Source: Ruminococcaceae bacterium UBA5450
GTDB lineage: Bacteria; Bacillota; Clostridia; Oscillospirales; Acutalibacteraceae
DNA: 8,861 nt
Assembly (NCBI GenBank): GCA_002424295.1
Contig: DIQY01000065.1
Coordinates: 3,561-12,421 of the forward strand
Direction: 5' to 3'
Shown here: one piece after another, positions 1-5,922 of the stretch
Numbering within the stretch: the first letter of the stretch is position 1
How the letters are laid out: every line of letters starts with the position of its first letter
Notes under the pieces: model-generated
What the model saw: only the letters and a program-made list of their open reading frames with translations
The model's database searches: none
Told to the model about the DNA's origin: nothing
Program-made: the position numbers and the translations under genes

Positions 1-1253
1 GCGCCGAGACCAAATCCCATGGTACCTAAGCCTCCGGAACTGATAAACTGGCGGGGACGATGAAAGCGATAGAATTGTGCCGCCCACATCTGGTGTTGCC
101 CAACTTCTGTCGCAATAATTGCATTGGAGGAAGTTAATCGATCCAGCGTTTCGATCAGCTCTTTCGGGGTAGGGAGTTCCGGAGTGGGGGAAGACTGAGA
201 GAGCGGATACTGCTTTTTCCAAAGAGCTGTCTGCTCCATCCACTTCTGATGATCTTGTTGAGGGAGAAGCTTTAAAAGCTTGCGCAGAATTTTTTTAGCG
301 TCTCCCTTCATCTTGAGATCACAGTCGATATTTTTATTGAATTCGGCGGTATCAATCTCAATTTGCAGGATCGGACAATGCTGTGCAAAAAGTTTGGAGT
401 TGCATGAAACCCGATCGGAAAATCTAGTTCCAACGGCAACAAAAAGATCACAGTTTTTTAATGTCTGGGCGCTGGCTTTTGTTCCGTGCATTCCAAGAAG
501 ACCTAGATAACGGGGGCTTTTCGCATCCATTCCGCCCTGACACATCAGAGAGGAAGCGACCGGCGCATCGAGAAGATCAGCGAAAGCCCGCGCTTCTTTA
601 GAAGCTCCTGCCGAGATGACCCCGCCGCCAAGATACAAAAAGGGACGCCGACTTGTTTTTAGCATGTCGAGTGCTTCATAGAACCGTTCATCGGTTGGAG
701 AATTTCCTTTGGGCGCGGGCAGCGGAGAGCATTTTTCATAGTCATAAAGCTGAGCCGTCACGTCCTTTGGAATATCCACCAGAACGGGACCGGGCCGCCC
801 GGTTGTTGCAATCTGAAAGGCCTGCCGCGTAACATCGGCCAGATCTTCAATGTGTTTTACCAGAAAATTATGCTTTGTTACCGGCATCGTGATTCCGGTA
901 ATATCCACTTCCTGAAAGGAATCCAGCCCCAAAAGTTCAACATTGACGTTTCCGGTGATTGCCACCATCGGAACGGAATCCATATAGGCGGTAGCAATTC
1001 CGGTGACGAGATTGGTAGCGCCCGGACCGGAAGTCGCGATGCAGACACCAGGTTTTCCTGTAGAGCGGGCATAACCGTCAGCAGCATGGGCGGCACCCTG
1101 TTCATGTGCAGTACGAATATGGTGGATTCGATCCTGATATTCATAAAGCGCATCGTAGATGTTGAGAACGGCGCCGCCTGGATAGCCAAATACCGTATCA
1201 ACGCCCTGTTCCAGCAGACATTCCATGAGAATTTGCGCACCAGTCAGTTTCAT
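1..1253 (-). CDS. ilvB: Acetolactate synthase (AHAS) large subunit, 5' part, truncated by window edge
   Basis: Thiamine diphosphate enzyme that condenses two pyruvates to acetolactate, or pyruvate and 2-oxobutyrate to acetohydroxybutyrate: the first common step of valine, leucine and isoleucine synthesis. The frame is open from ATG at 1253 to base 1 (417 full codons of a family usually about 550-570 residues), so the FAD/ThDP-binding C-terminal third is missing. Visible: N-terminal ThDP-pyrimidine domain (about 1-170) with VFGYPGGAVLNIYDAL at 21-36, the catalytic Glu (E51) in HEQGAAHAADGYAR, and SGPGATNLVTGIA at 75-87; central domain (about 190-320) with VGTRFSDR at 274-281; start of the C-terminal domain with GQHQMWAAQF at 385-394 and GGLGTMGFG at 407-415. 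The start is supported by the family N-terminus (MKLTGAQILMECL) and by AAAGGGG about 8 nt upstream. A T-box leader precedes it. The C-terminal part and any ilvN/ilvC partners would lie left of the window. Confidence 0.97.
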   Translation of the reverse strand, partial: MKLTGAQILMECLLEQGVDTVFGYPGGAVLNIYDALYEYQDRIHHIRTAHEQGAAHAADGYARSTGKPGVCIATSGPGATNLVTGIATAYMDSVPMVAITGNVNVELLGLDSFQEVDITGITMPVTKHNFLVKHIEDLADVTRQAFQIATTGRPGPVLVDIPKDVTAQLYDYEKCSPLPAPKGNSPTDERFYEALDMLKTSRRPFLYLGGGVISAGASKEARAFADLLDAPVASSLMCQGGMDAKSPRYLGLLGMHGTKASAQTLKNCDLFVAVGTRFSDRVSCNSKLFAQHCPILQIEIDTAEFNKNIDCDLKMKGDAKKILRKLLKLLPQQDHQKWMEQTALWKKQYPLSQSSPTPELPTPKELIETLDRLTSSNAIIATEVGQHQMWAAQFYRFHRPRQFISSGGLGTMGFGLG

Positions 1254-1305
1254 AAGTTGGACCCCTTTCTTTTCTTCCGCTCTAAAAGCCGGTATTTTTT
1301 ACTGT

Positions 1306-1627
1306 AAAAAAATAAAGAGCCGTCTCTGTTCCCGAAAAATTCAGGAAACAGAGGCGGCTCTGTTTTTTCAGATACCACGGTACCACTCTGCTTTATCACA
1401 AAAGGTTTTGTGACCTCATACGCATCGGAGTTAGGATAACTTTAAAATGCGTTTTCCGATAACGGGGAAGTCCGGACGTCACTTACTGACAAAAATTGTG
1501 TTCAGCCGTCTGCTCAAGGGGGATGATTCAGAAATATGCTCCTGACGCCTTTCACCAAATAGCGTCTCTCTGTGAGGAATTCATACTAGAAACTTTGTCC
1601 CTATCATTGCATTTGAAAAATTATATT
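1306..1627 (-). promoter_or_regulatory. T-box riboswitch leader of ilvB, isoleucine-type specifier
   Basis: Leader RNA that reads the charging state of a tRNA and switches between terminator and antiterminator ahead of ilvB. On the minus strand: Stem I with AGTA (1584-1587), an apical hairpin GACGC...GCGTC (1544-1566) carrying TATTTGGTGAAAG, the specifier region TGAATCATCC (1521-1530), a second AGTA-bearing stem around 1470-1485, the T-box core CAGAGTGGTACCGTGG (1375-1390), and a terminator (1316-1361) ending in TTTATTTTTTT. A kink-turn-like arrangement (AATGA opposite TTGAGCA) can be drawn at the Stem I base. The specifier is read as ATC (Ile): two ATC triplets sit side by side (1525-1527 and 1522-1524), so two neighbouring alignments give the same amino acid. 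A third alignment would give TCA (Ser), which does not fit an ilv gene. High charged tRNA-Ile should therefore lower ilvB expression. Confidence 0.93.
1316..1361 (-). terminator. Leader terminator of the ilvB T-box
   Basis: Arms 1316-1330 and 1347-1361 pair over 15 bp (one G-U), with a further CCC/GGG pairing past a single mismatch toward the loop. On the minus strand the hairpin is followed by TTTATTTTTTT (1306-1316). It is mutually exclusive with pairing of the T-box core at 1375-1390, as expected for the OFF state of a T-box. Confidence 0.9.
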
Positions 1628-1633
1628 TGTTTT

Positions 1634-1662
1634 ATCTTATGAGCTTTTTGAAAAAAAGTCAA
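1634..1662 (-). promoter_or_regulatory. Sigma-A-like promoter of the ilvB T-box transcript
   Basis: On the minus strand TTGACT (1657-1662) and TAAGAT (1634-1639) are separated by exactly 17 bp. Transcription would start near 1627, a few bases before the Stem I base of the T-box leader, which supports this assignment. Confidence 0.8.
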
Positions 1663-1766
1663 TGCTTTTTCCAAAAAATTTACTGCTTTAAAGTAAAAAA
1701 CGCAAGTTGACTAAAAAATAAGGAATCAAATGGGATGGACACTGTGCATTCGTACAAAATGAATGA

Positions 1767-1792
1767 ATTATGCAAAAAGATTCTTGCATAAT
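1767..1792. promoter_or_regulatory. Operator-like inverted repeat overlapping the cstA promoter -35
   Basis: Perfect 9-bp arms ATTATGCAA (1767-1775) and TTGCATAAT (1784-1792) around an 8-bp spacer. The right arm contains the whole -35 hexamer TTGCAT (1784-1789), so a dimeric protein bound here would compete with RNA polymerase. I do not recognise the regulator. The dyad lies upstream of the predicted RNA start, so it is more likely a DNA site than an RNA hairpin. Confidence 0.5.
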
Positions 1793-1812
1793 CACGATGA
1801 CAGTGCTATGCT
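1784..1812 (+). promoter_or_regulatory. Sigma-A-like promoter of the cstA T-box transcript
   Basis: TTGCAT (1784-1789) and TATGCT (1807-1812) with a 17-bp spacer; start expected near 1819, just ahead of the T-box Stem I. Both hexamers are imperfect, and the -35 is embedded in a 9-bp inverted repeat. Confidence 0.65.
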
Positions 1813-1818
1813 TTGAGA

Positions 1819-2100
1819 CAAATCAAATTAAAAAAAGGCATGGATCAGGATATGACCTGCTCTTTTGAGCACACAGAGAACCGTTATTTGGTGAAAGACG
1901 GTGGCAGAAAAAGAGAAATGGCCCTCACCTGCGAGCTGTTTCGGTGAATTGGAAAGTAGCCGAAGCCGGAATACCCACCGTTAAAAGGGAACCCCTTAGC
2001 GGGAAAAGCGGTCGTTTAAAAGACGACAAACAGAGTGGTACCGCGGAGAAAATTCAAAACCTTCGCCTCTGATTAAAAAATCAGAGGCGGGGGTTTTTTT
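1819..2100 (+). promoter_or_regulatory. T-box riboswitch leader of the cstA-family gene
   Basis: Second T-box, on the opposite strand to the ilvB leader. Visible: mid Stem I helix CTCTTTT (1860-1866) with AAAAGAG (1909-1915); apical hairpin ACCGT...ACGGT (1880-1902) holding TATTTGGTGAAAG, identical over 13 nt to the ilvB leader; an internal stem with GAATTGGAAAGTAG near 1927-1940; CCGTTA...TAGCGG (about 1978-2002); T-box core CAGAGTGGTACCGCGG (2031-2046); and a strong terminator (2060-2100). The specifier is not secure. The strand AAATGGCCCTCACC (1916-1929) offers ATG (Met, preceded by GAA and followed by a purine), TGG (Trp) or CTC (Leu, followed by ACC). The usual AGTA opposite the specifier loop is not seen, and the 5' side could fold into two local hairpins instead. 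The leader implies that cstA responds to starvation for one amino acid. Confidence 0.92.
2060..2100 (+). terminator. Leader terminator of the cstA T-box
   Basis: A 13-bp stem (2060-2072 with 2081-2093, two G-U pairs), extendable by two A-T pairs, followed by TTTTTTT (2094-2100). It lies directly after the T-box core and 55 bp before the cstA start codon. Confidence 0.92.
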
Positions 2101-2154
2101 ATATAGCATAGAAGAAAACTTGAGGGACTTTTTGAGGAAAAGGGGAGATCACAG

Positions 2155-3843
2155 ATGAACGCACTTATCATCGTAGCAATTTCGATCGTCGTGCTGGGCG
2201 GTGGGTATTTGCTGTACGGCCGATGGTTGGCCAAAACTTGGGGAATTGATCCCAATGCAAAAACACCGGCTTATGAAAAAGAAGACGGCGAGGATTACAT
2301 TCCCACCAACAGCTTGGTTGTATTTAGTCACCAGTTTAGTTCGATTGCGGGTGCAGGTCCAATCACAGGCCCAATTATTGCCTGTATGTTTGGCTGGCTG
2401 CCGGCGCTGCTCTGGATTTTAATCGGCGGTGTATTTTTCGGAGCAGTACAGGATTTTACTTCCATGTATGCTTCGGTAAAGACAAAAGGCAAGACGATTG
2501 GTTCTATTATCGAAAATTATATCGGGAAAACCGGCAAAACACTGTTTCTGATTTTTGAATGGCTTTTCAGCCTGTTGGTTATTGCAGCCTTTGCGGATAT
2601 GGTTGCTGGCACGTTTAGCGGTTTTGAGGCCGATACCGGTGCCAAGATTTATGCCAACGGCGGCACAGCTTCCATGACAATGCTTTTTATTTTTGGTGCG
2701 GTAATTTTTGGATTTTTCATGAAATATGCAAAGCCAAAGGGTGGCATTATGGCGGCTTGCGGGATTGTTTTTACAGCCGTTTTGATGCTGATCGGCCTTA
2801 ATTTTCCCCTTTATGCGGACAAGGGGACATGGCTTGCAGTGATCTTTGCGTATCTGTTTATTGCTGCTGCATTGCCTATGTGGGTAATGATTCAGCCTCG
2901 TGATTATCTCAGCACGTTTTTGCTTCTGACCATGATCGCCGGCGCAGTGATCGGACTTCTTGTAATGCATCCTTCCATCAATCTGCCGGTAGTGACCAGC
3001 TTTAATGTGAATGGGAAAATGCTTTTCCCAATGCTGTTTGTGACGATCGCCTGTGGTGCAGTTTCCGGATTCCATAGCTTGGTTTCTTCCAGCACCAGCA
3101 GCCGTCAGATCAAAAATGAAAAAGATATGCTTCCGATCGGCTATGGCGCTATGCTGCTGGAATCTTTGCTGGCGGTTGTTGCACTTTGTGTCGCAGGTGC
3201 CGCTGCAGATCCGATCACGCATGCAGCTGCTCAGGGAACTCCATTTGCAATTTTCTCCAGAGGAGTTGCAAGCTTCCTCGTGCAGATTGGCATGCCGCAG
3301 GACGCCGCAATGTGTGTCATGAATATGGCAGTTTCGACCCTGGCACTTACCAGTCTTGATGCAGTTGCCCGTATTGGCAGAATTGCCTTCCAGGAACTGT
3401 TTGGCGAAGGTAGTTCTTCCGTAGCAAAATTCCTGAGCAATAAATATATTTCTACGATTATTACGCTTGCTTGTGGCTGTGTCCTGAGCCTTGGCGGTTA
3501 TAACAATATTTGGCCGCTGTTTGGTTCTGCAAACCAGTTGCTCGCAGCTTTGGTGCTTATCAGCCTTGCGGTGTTCCTCAAATGTACGGGACGCCAGGGT
3601 TGGATGCTCTATGTACCGATGTTTGTAATGCTGGCGGTTACTTTTACCGCTCTGGTACAGTCGATCATCTCGATTGTTGTCAAACTCGGTTCCAGTAATT
3701 TTGTTTTCATGACCGATGGTCTCCAGCTGATTGTGGCGGTCTTGCTGGTTGCCCTTGGTATTATGGTAGCGGCCTCTTGTCTAAAGACACTCTTTGGAAA
3801 AAAAGGAAATTCAGAGAAAGCTACTTCTGATACAGCGGTCTGA
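2155..3843 (+). CDS. cstA: CstA-family carrier (carbon starvation protein; peptide or pyruvate uptake)
   Basis: Polytopic inner-membrane transporter of 562 residues. Family knowledge: E. coli CstA and BtsT/YjiY take up peptides and pyruvate; the substrate here cannot be read from sequence. Seen: CstA signature segments SHQFSSIAGAGPITGP (58-73) and LIGGVFFGAVQDF (89-101), PRDYLSTFLLL (248-258), SGFHSLVSSSTSSRQ (304-318), IGYGAMLLES (328-337), LDAVARIGR (401-409) and WPLFGSANQLLAA (453-465), with many hydrophobic membrane segments and a short charged tail. It is shorter than E. coli CstA (about 700), as in many Firmicutes. The ATG at 2155 is preceded by AGGGGAG with 7-nt spacing. Monocistronic: T-box leader upstream, strong terminator right after the stop. 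A T-box points to a role in amino-acid or peptide supply rather than general carbon starvation. Confidence 0.95.
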   Translation: MNALIIVAISIVVLGGGYLLYGRWLAKTWGIDPNAKTPAYEKEDGEDYIPTNSLVVFSHQFSSIAGAGPITGPIIACMFGWLPALLWILIGGVFFGAVQDFTSMYASVKTKGKTIGSIIENYIGKTGKTLFLIFEWLFSLLVIAAFADMVAGTFSGFEADTGAKIYANGGTASMTMLFIFGAVIFGFFMKYAKPKGGIMAACGIVFTAVLMLIGLNFPLYADKGTWLAVIFAYLFIAAALPMWVMIQPRDYLSTFLLLTMIAGAVIGLLVMHPSINLPVVTSFNVNGKMLFPMLFVTIACGAVSGFHSLVSSSTSSRQIKNEKDMLPIGYGAMLLESLLAVVALCVAGAAADPITHAAAQGTPFAIFSRGVASFLVQIGMPQDAAMCVMNMAVSTLALTSLDAVARIGRIAFQELFGEGSSSVAKFLSNKYISTIITLACGCVLSLGGYNNIWPLFGSANQLLAALVLISLAVFLKCTGRQGWMLYVPMFVMLAVTFTALVQSIISIVVKLGSSNFVFMTDGLQLIVAVLLVALGIMVAASCLKTLFGKKGNSEKATSDTAV

Positions 3844-3872
3844 AAAATAGCTTGAGGGTTTTATAAAACGTT

Positions 3873-3913
3873 GAAAAAGTGCCTGATGGATTGATTCCAT
3901 CAGGCACTTTTTC
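3873..3913. terminator. Bidirectional terminator between cstA and the envelope operon
   Basis: Perfect 18-bp inverted repeat (3873-3890 and 3896-3913) around a 5-nt loop. The arms begin and end with A5/T5 runs, so either strand gives a GC-containing hairpin followed by Ts. It lies 30 bp after the cstA stop and 40 bp after the stop of the convergent gene. Confidence 0.93.
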
Positions 3914-3952
3914 GATGATAAAATAAAATTTTAAAAATATTATCTTATTATT

Positions 3953-5026
3953 TTAATTTTTCTTTTTACGAAGTAATAGAATACAGAGCAGAGCAATCAG
4001 CGCACCGGCGCCAACCATTGCAGCGCCGGATAAAAAGGCTGGAAACTGATTTTGGAAAAAAGAAGAAGAATTTTTGCGGCCGGAACCAGAATCAATGGTG
4101 TAAGATTCATCTTCGGGATCTCTTGATGAAGTGGAGCGTTTTACACTTGTTCCCGTCGATTTTTTGGAGGAGCCTTTTTTGACAGTGCCGCCGGTTCTGG
4201 CTGCGGCTCCCGTTTTTGTTTCAGAGGCGCATTCCGAGCGGGATACCTGTACCTGGTATTCGGAAGAATGTTTTCCGTCTGCAGATTTTACGGTTACCCG
4301 GACGACTGTCGTACTTCCGGCAGTCCCTAAAGTATGGCGATTAACTGTAATTTTACTTCCTTCTTCTGCACTCTGTGCAGAAAACCAAATCTCATTTTCG
4401 TCTGTAGGAACGGTTGCTTCGTATTCCAGATGCTCTGGAGAAAAGTCGGGAGAAAGAGAAACCCCTTCCGGTTTGGTGACCGAAAGATCTTGCAGAAGCG
4501 GATCAGAATCATCAACGTCAGTACTGTTGGAACTGTTCACGATGGGAATCGATAAGTCTTGTTGGGTGTCTAAATTAAGTGACTGAGCAGAAAAATCGCA
4601 AACCTCACTGATTGACAGGGAAAATGGAAAAGATTCGCCTTCATTCACCGTATCTTTTACGCGAAAATGGTAGGTGGCAATTGTGCCGGGAAGGACAGAA
4701 GCAACACCATCTTCTACATCGCAGGCATAGATACACTGCAAAGGGGAGCCGTTCCCAACGAAAAATTCGTTTTGGGTGATGCCTTTTGAAAGAGTTACGC
4801 CCTCATAGGAAAAAGCATCTTCGTCAAAAGAAAAGCTTGCCCGAAAAGCTGCCGGAGATTCTTTTGATGGAGCCGCCTGCAGCAAAATTGAAAAAGCTCC
4901 GCCAGGACAGGCTGAACCTTTTTCACAAATAGAAAAAGGGGTCATTTCAGCCGCCCGGGCGGAGACACCAGCCAGACAGAATACAATTCCAATTAAAAGA
5001 ATTCTGATTTGGATTCGTTTTTTCAT
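3953..5026 (-). CDS. Secreted membrane-anchored protein with cohesin-like and cadherin-like beta-sandwich domains
   Basis: 357 residues, function unknown. Order of parts: Sec signal peptide (about 1-25, positive MKKR, hydrophobic LLIGIVFCLAG, cleavage near ARA-AE); a cohesin-like beta domain (about 30-163) with FRASFSFDEDAFSYEGV at 61-77; an Asp/Ser-rich joint; a cadherin-like beta-sandwich repeat (about 176-263) with LQDLSVTKPEGVSLSPDFSP at 178-197 and a closing EYQVQVSR; a Ser/Thr/Lys-rich, probably extended stalk (265-325); one membrane helix (about 329-352); and a short RKKKN cytoplasmic tail. The topology is outside the cell, held by the C-terminal helix. There is no LPXTG sorting motif, so anchoring is by the membrane rather than sortase. 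Second gene of an operon, 27 bp after the CrtO-like gene; its own ribosome site (AAAGAGAT) is weak. A cohesin could bind a partner, but this N-terminal domain may be only a cohesin-fold adhesion module. Domain calls are by eye. Confidence 0.8.
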   Translation of the reverse strand: MKKRIQIRILLIGIVFCLAGVSARAAEMTPFSICEKGSACPGGAFSILLQAAPSKESPAAFRASFSFDEDAFSYEGVTLSKGITQNEFFVGNGSPLQCIYACDVEDGVASVLPGTIATYHFRVKDTVNEGESFPFSLSISEVCDFSAQSLNLDTQQDLSIPIVNSSNSTDVDDSDPLLQDLSVTKPEGVSLSPDFSPEHLEYEATVPTDENEIWFSAQSAEEGSKITVNRHTLGTAGSTTVVRVTVKSADGKHSSEYQVQVSRSECASETKTGAAARTGGTVKKGSSKKSTGTSVKRSTSSRDPEDESYTIDSGSGRKNSSSFFQNQFPAFLSGAAMVGAGALIALLCILLLRKKKN

Positions 5027-5053
5027 AAATAGGATCTCTTTATTGTAAAAGAT

Positions 5054-5569
5054 TCAAGTGGGAACAGAAACATGCTGTTCATGGCTTTGCTCCCGAACCA
5101 GTCTCTTTTGAAGAACTTCAAGTCGAAAACGATTATAGCGCTGAATAATAATAAAAGGCCATGTTCCAAGAAAAAGAGGAATAGAAATGGTAATAGAAAC
5201 CAGCGGTGTATTCAGCCAAATAATCGGGATTAAGCAAAATCCGCCGAGAGTATGCATCCACTCGCCACGACAAGTTTCTAAAATAAAACGGTCTATATAT
5301 TCCAAAGTTAGGGCGTTGCCTAGAGAACGCTTGGAAAATCCACCATTGGAAATAAACTGAGGAAGACAATCTTTCCAGTCCTGAATTTTTAAGTGGGACC
5401 GGTACCAACGACCGTTTTGTTCCCATTTTCGCGGTTGATAAAGGGTGCGCCGAGCATCAAAAAGGGAATCAGGAAGATGCTGGCATGCGAATACAGTAAT
5501 CCCTTGCCATAAGCCAATCAAAAGCAGATTGTTTATCAGCATTTTGAGAAAAGGCATCTCTCGAAACAA
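5054..5569 (-). CDS. CrtO-like membrane acyltransferase (glycosyl-diaponeurosporenoate acyltransferase family)
   Basis: 171 residues, the usual length of the family. Staphylococcal CrtO esterifies a fatty acid to the sugar of the carotenoid staphyloxanthin; close relatives occur in bacteria with no carotenoid genes, where the acceptor is unknown. Matching features in order: N-terminal membrane helix (about 10-30), HLPDSLFDARRTLY (31-44), WEQNGRWYRSHLKIQDWKD (49-67), the conserved ETCRGEWMH (98-106; compare ETKRAELIH in staphylococci), two further hydrophobic segments (about 108-141), and the family end PFIIIQRYNRFRL (138-150). The reading starts at TTG (5567-5569) with AAGGGGG about 12 nt upstream; an in-frame ATG at 5555-5557 would remove four residues and lies farther from that site. 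First gene of a two-gene operon with the cohesin-like protein. No crtM, crtN, crtP or crtQ is in the window, so a carotenoid substrate is not supported here. An envelope glycolipid is a possible acceptor (inference). Confidence 0.85.
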   Translation of the reverse strand: MFREMPFLKMLINNLLLIGLWQGITVFACQHLPDSLFDARRTLYQPRKWEQNGRWYRSHLKIQDWKDCLPQFISNGGFSKRSLGNALTLEYIDRFILETCRGEWMHTLGGFCLIPIIWLNTPLVSITISIPLFLGTWPFIIIQRYNRFRLEVLQKRLVREQSHEQHVSVPT

Positions 5570-5592
5570 AGCGTTCTGTCGCCCCCTTTTTT

Positions 5593-5617
5593 AGCTGTAA
5601 TGCTATTAATTGCAGCT
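5593..5617 (-). promoter_or_regulatory. Hairpin in the 5' leader of the CrtO-like operon
   Basis: AGCTGTAAT and ATTGCAGCT form a 9-bp stem (one G-U pair) with a 7-nt loop. It lies within the predicted 58-nt leader and ends a few bases before the ribosome binding site AAAAAAGGGGG. It could modulate translation or protect the 5' end; function unknown. Confidence 0.35.
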
Positions 5618-5633
5618 TTTGCGTGTGCTAAAT

Positions 5634-5662
5634 AGTATAATACATTTTTAGGATTTCTACAA
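5634..5662 (-). promoter_or_regulatory. Sigma-A-like promoter of the CrtO-like/cohesin-like operon
   Basis: On the minus strand TTGTAG (5657-5662) and TATACT (5634-5639) with a 17-bp spacer. The start is expected near 5627, giving a leader of about 58 nt. Confidence 0.65.
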
Positions 5663-5760
5663 GAGAAAACGTATTTTTTGATTTATTTTGCTTCGTTTCT
5701 AGCCTCATTATAAAAATTTTAAAAAAGAATGAATTTCTGTTTTTACGAAAGAATAAAAAC

Positions 5761-5772
5761 AAAAAACAAAGT
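5761..5772 (+). repeat. 12-nt element AAAAAACAAAGT, upstream copy
   Basis: Exact copy of the 12-mer at 5911-5922 and reverse complement of 5877-5888. This copy lies about 45 bp upstream of the -35 of the glutamine synthetase promoter, the other two lie downstream of it. The surroundings are AT-rich, so part of the match may be compositional. Confidence 0.45.
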
Positions 5773-5817
5773 TAAAAAAGGTCCCAAAAAATTCGAGCTT
5801 ATTTCGGATTTACTGCG

Positions 5818-5847
5818 TTGACTTTTATATAATCAGCGTATTATACT
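5818..5847 (+). promoter_or_regulatory. Sigma-A-like promoter of the glutamine synthetase gene
   Basis: TTGACT (5818-5823) and TATACT (5842-5847) with an 18-bp spacer. The predicted start near 5854 gives a leader of about 120 nt before the start codon, long enough to hold control elements. Confidence 0.75.
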
Positions 5848-5876
5848 GAATTTAATTTTAAAATTACTCAGCAACG

Positions 5877-5922
5877 ACTTTGTTTTTTGCATTATTTTTA
5901 AATTCACTTAAAAAAACAAAGT
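5877..5922 (+). promoter_or_regulatory. Dyad in the glutamine synthetase leader
   Basis: Perfect 12-bp inverted repeat ACTTTGTTTTTT (5877-5888) and AAAAAACAAAGT (5911-5922) around a 22-nt AT-rich loop, inside the predicted untranslated leader. In RNA it would form an A-U-rich hairpin ending about 50 nt before the start codon. No T-run follows, so it is not a standard terminator. It may be an RNA control element or a DNA operator. No GlnR-type TGTNA-N7-TNACA site was found near it. Confidence 0.45.

Noticed and set aside
852..1307. Open frames on the plus strand, and a second minus-strand frame (878-1240), across the ilvB region
   Set aside because: They overlap the clearly conserved AHAS frame, have no family resemblance or ribosome site, and are shadows of its codon use.
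2419..3222. 267-codon open frame antisense to cstA
   Set aside because: Low-complexity, Lys/His/Asn-rich composition typical of a reverse frame of a membrane protein gene; no start signal, and the opposite strand carries a full CstA.
4131..4586. 151-codon plus-strand frame inside the cohesin-like gene
   Set aside because: Antisense shadow; the minus frame has a signal peptide, recognisable domains and a membrane anchor, and this one has none.
5054..5569. A staphyloxanthin-type carotenoid gene cluster
   Set aside because: Only the CrtO-like gene is present; no dehydrosqualene synthase, desaturase, oxidase or glycosyltransferase gene lies in the window.
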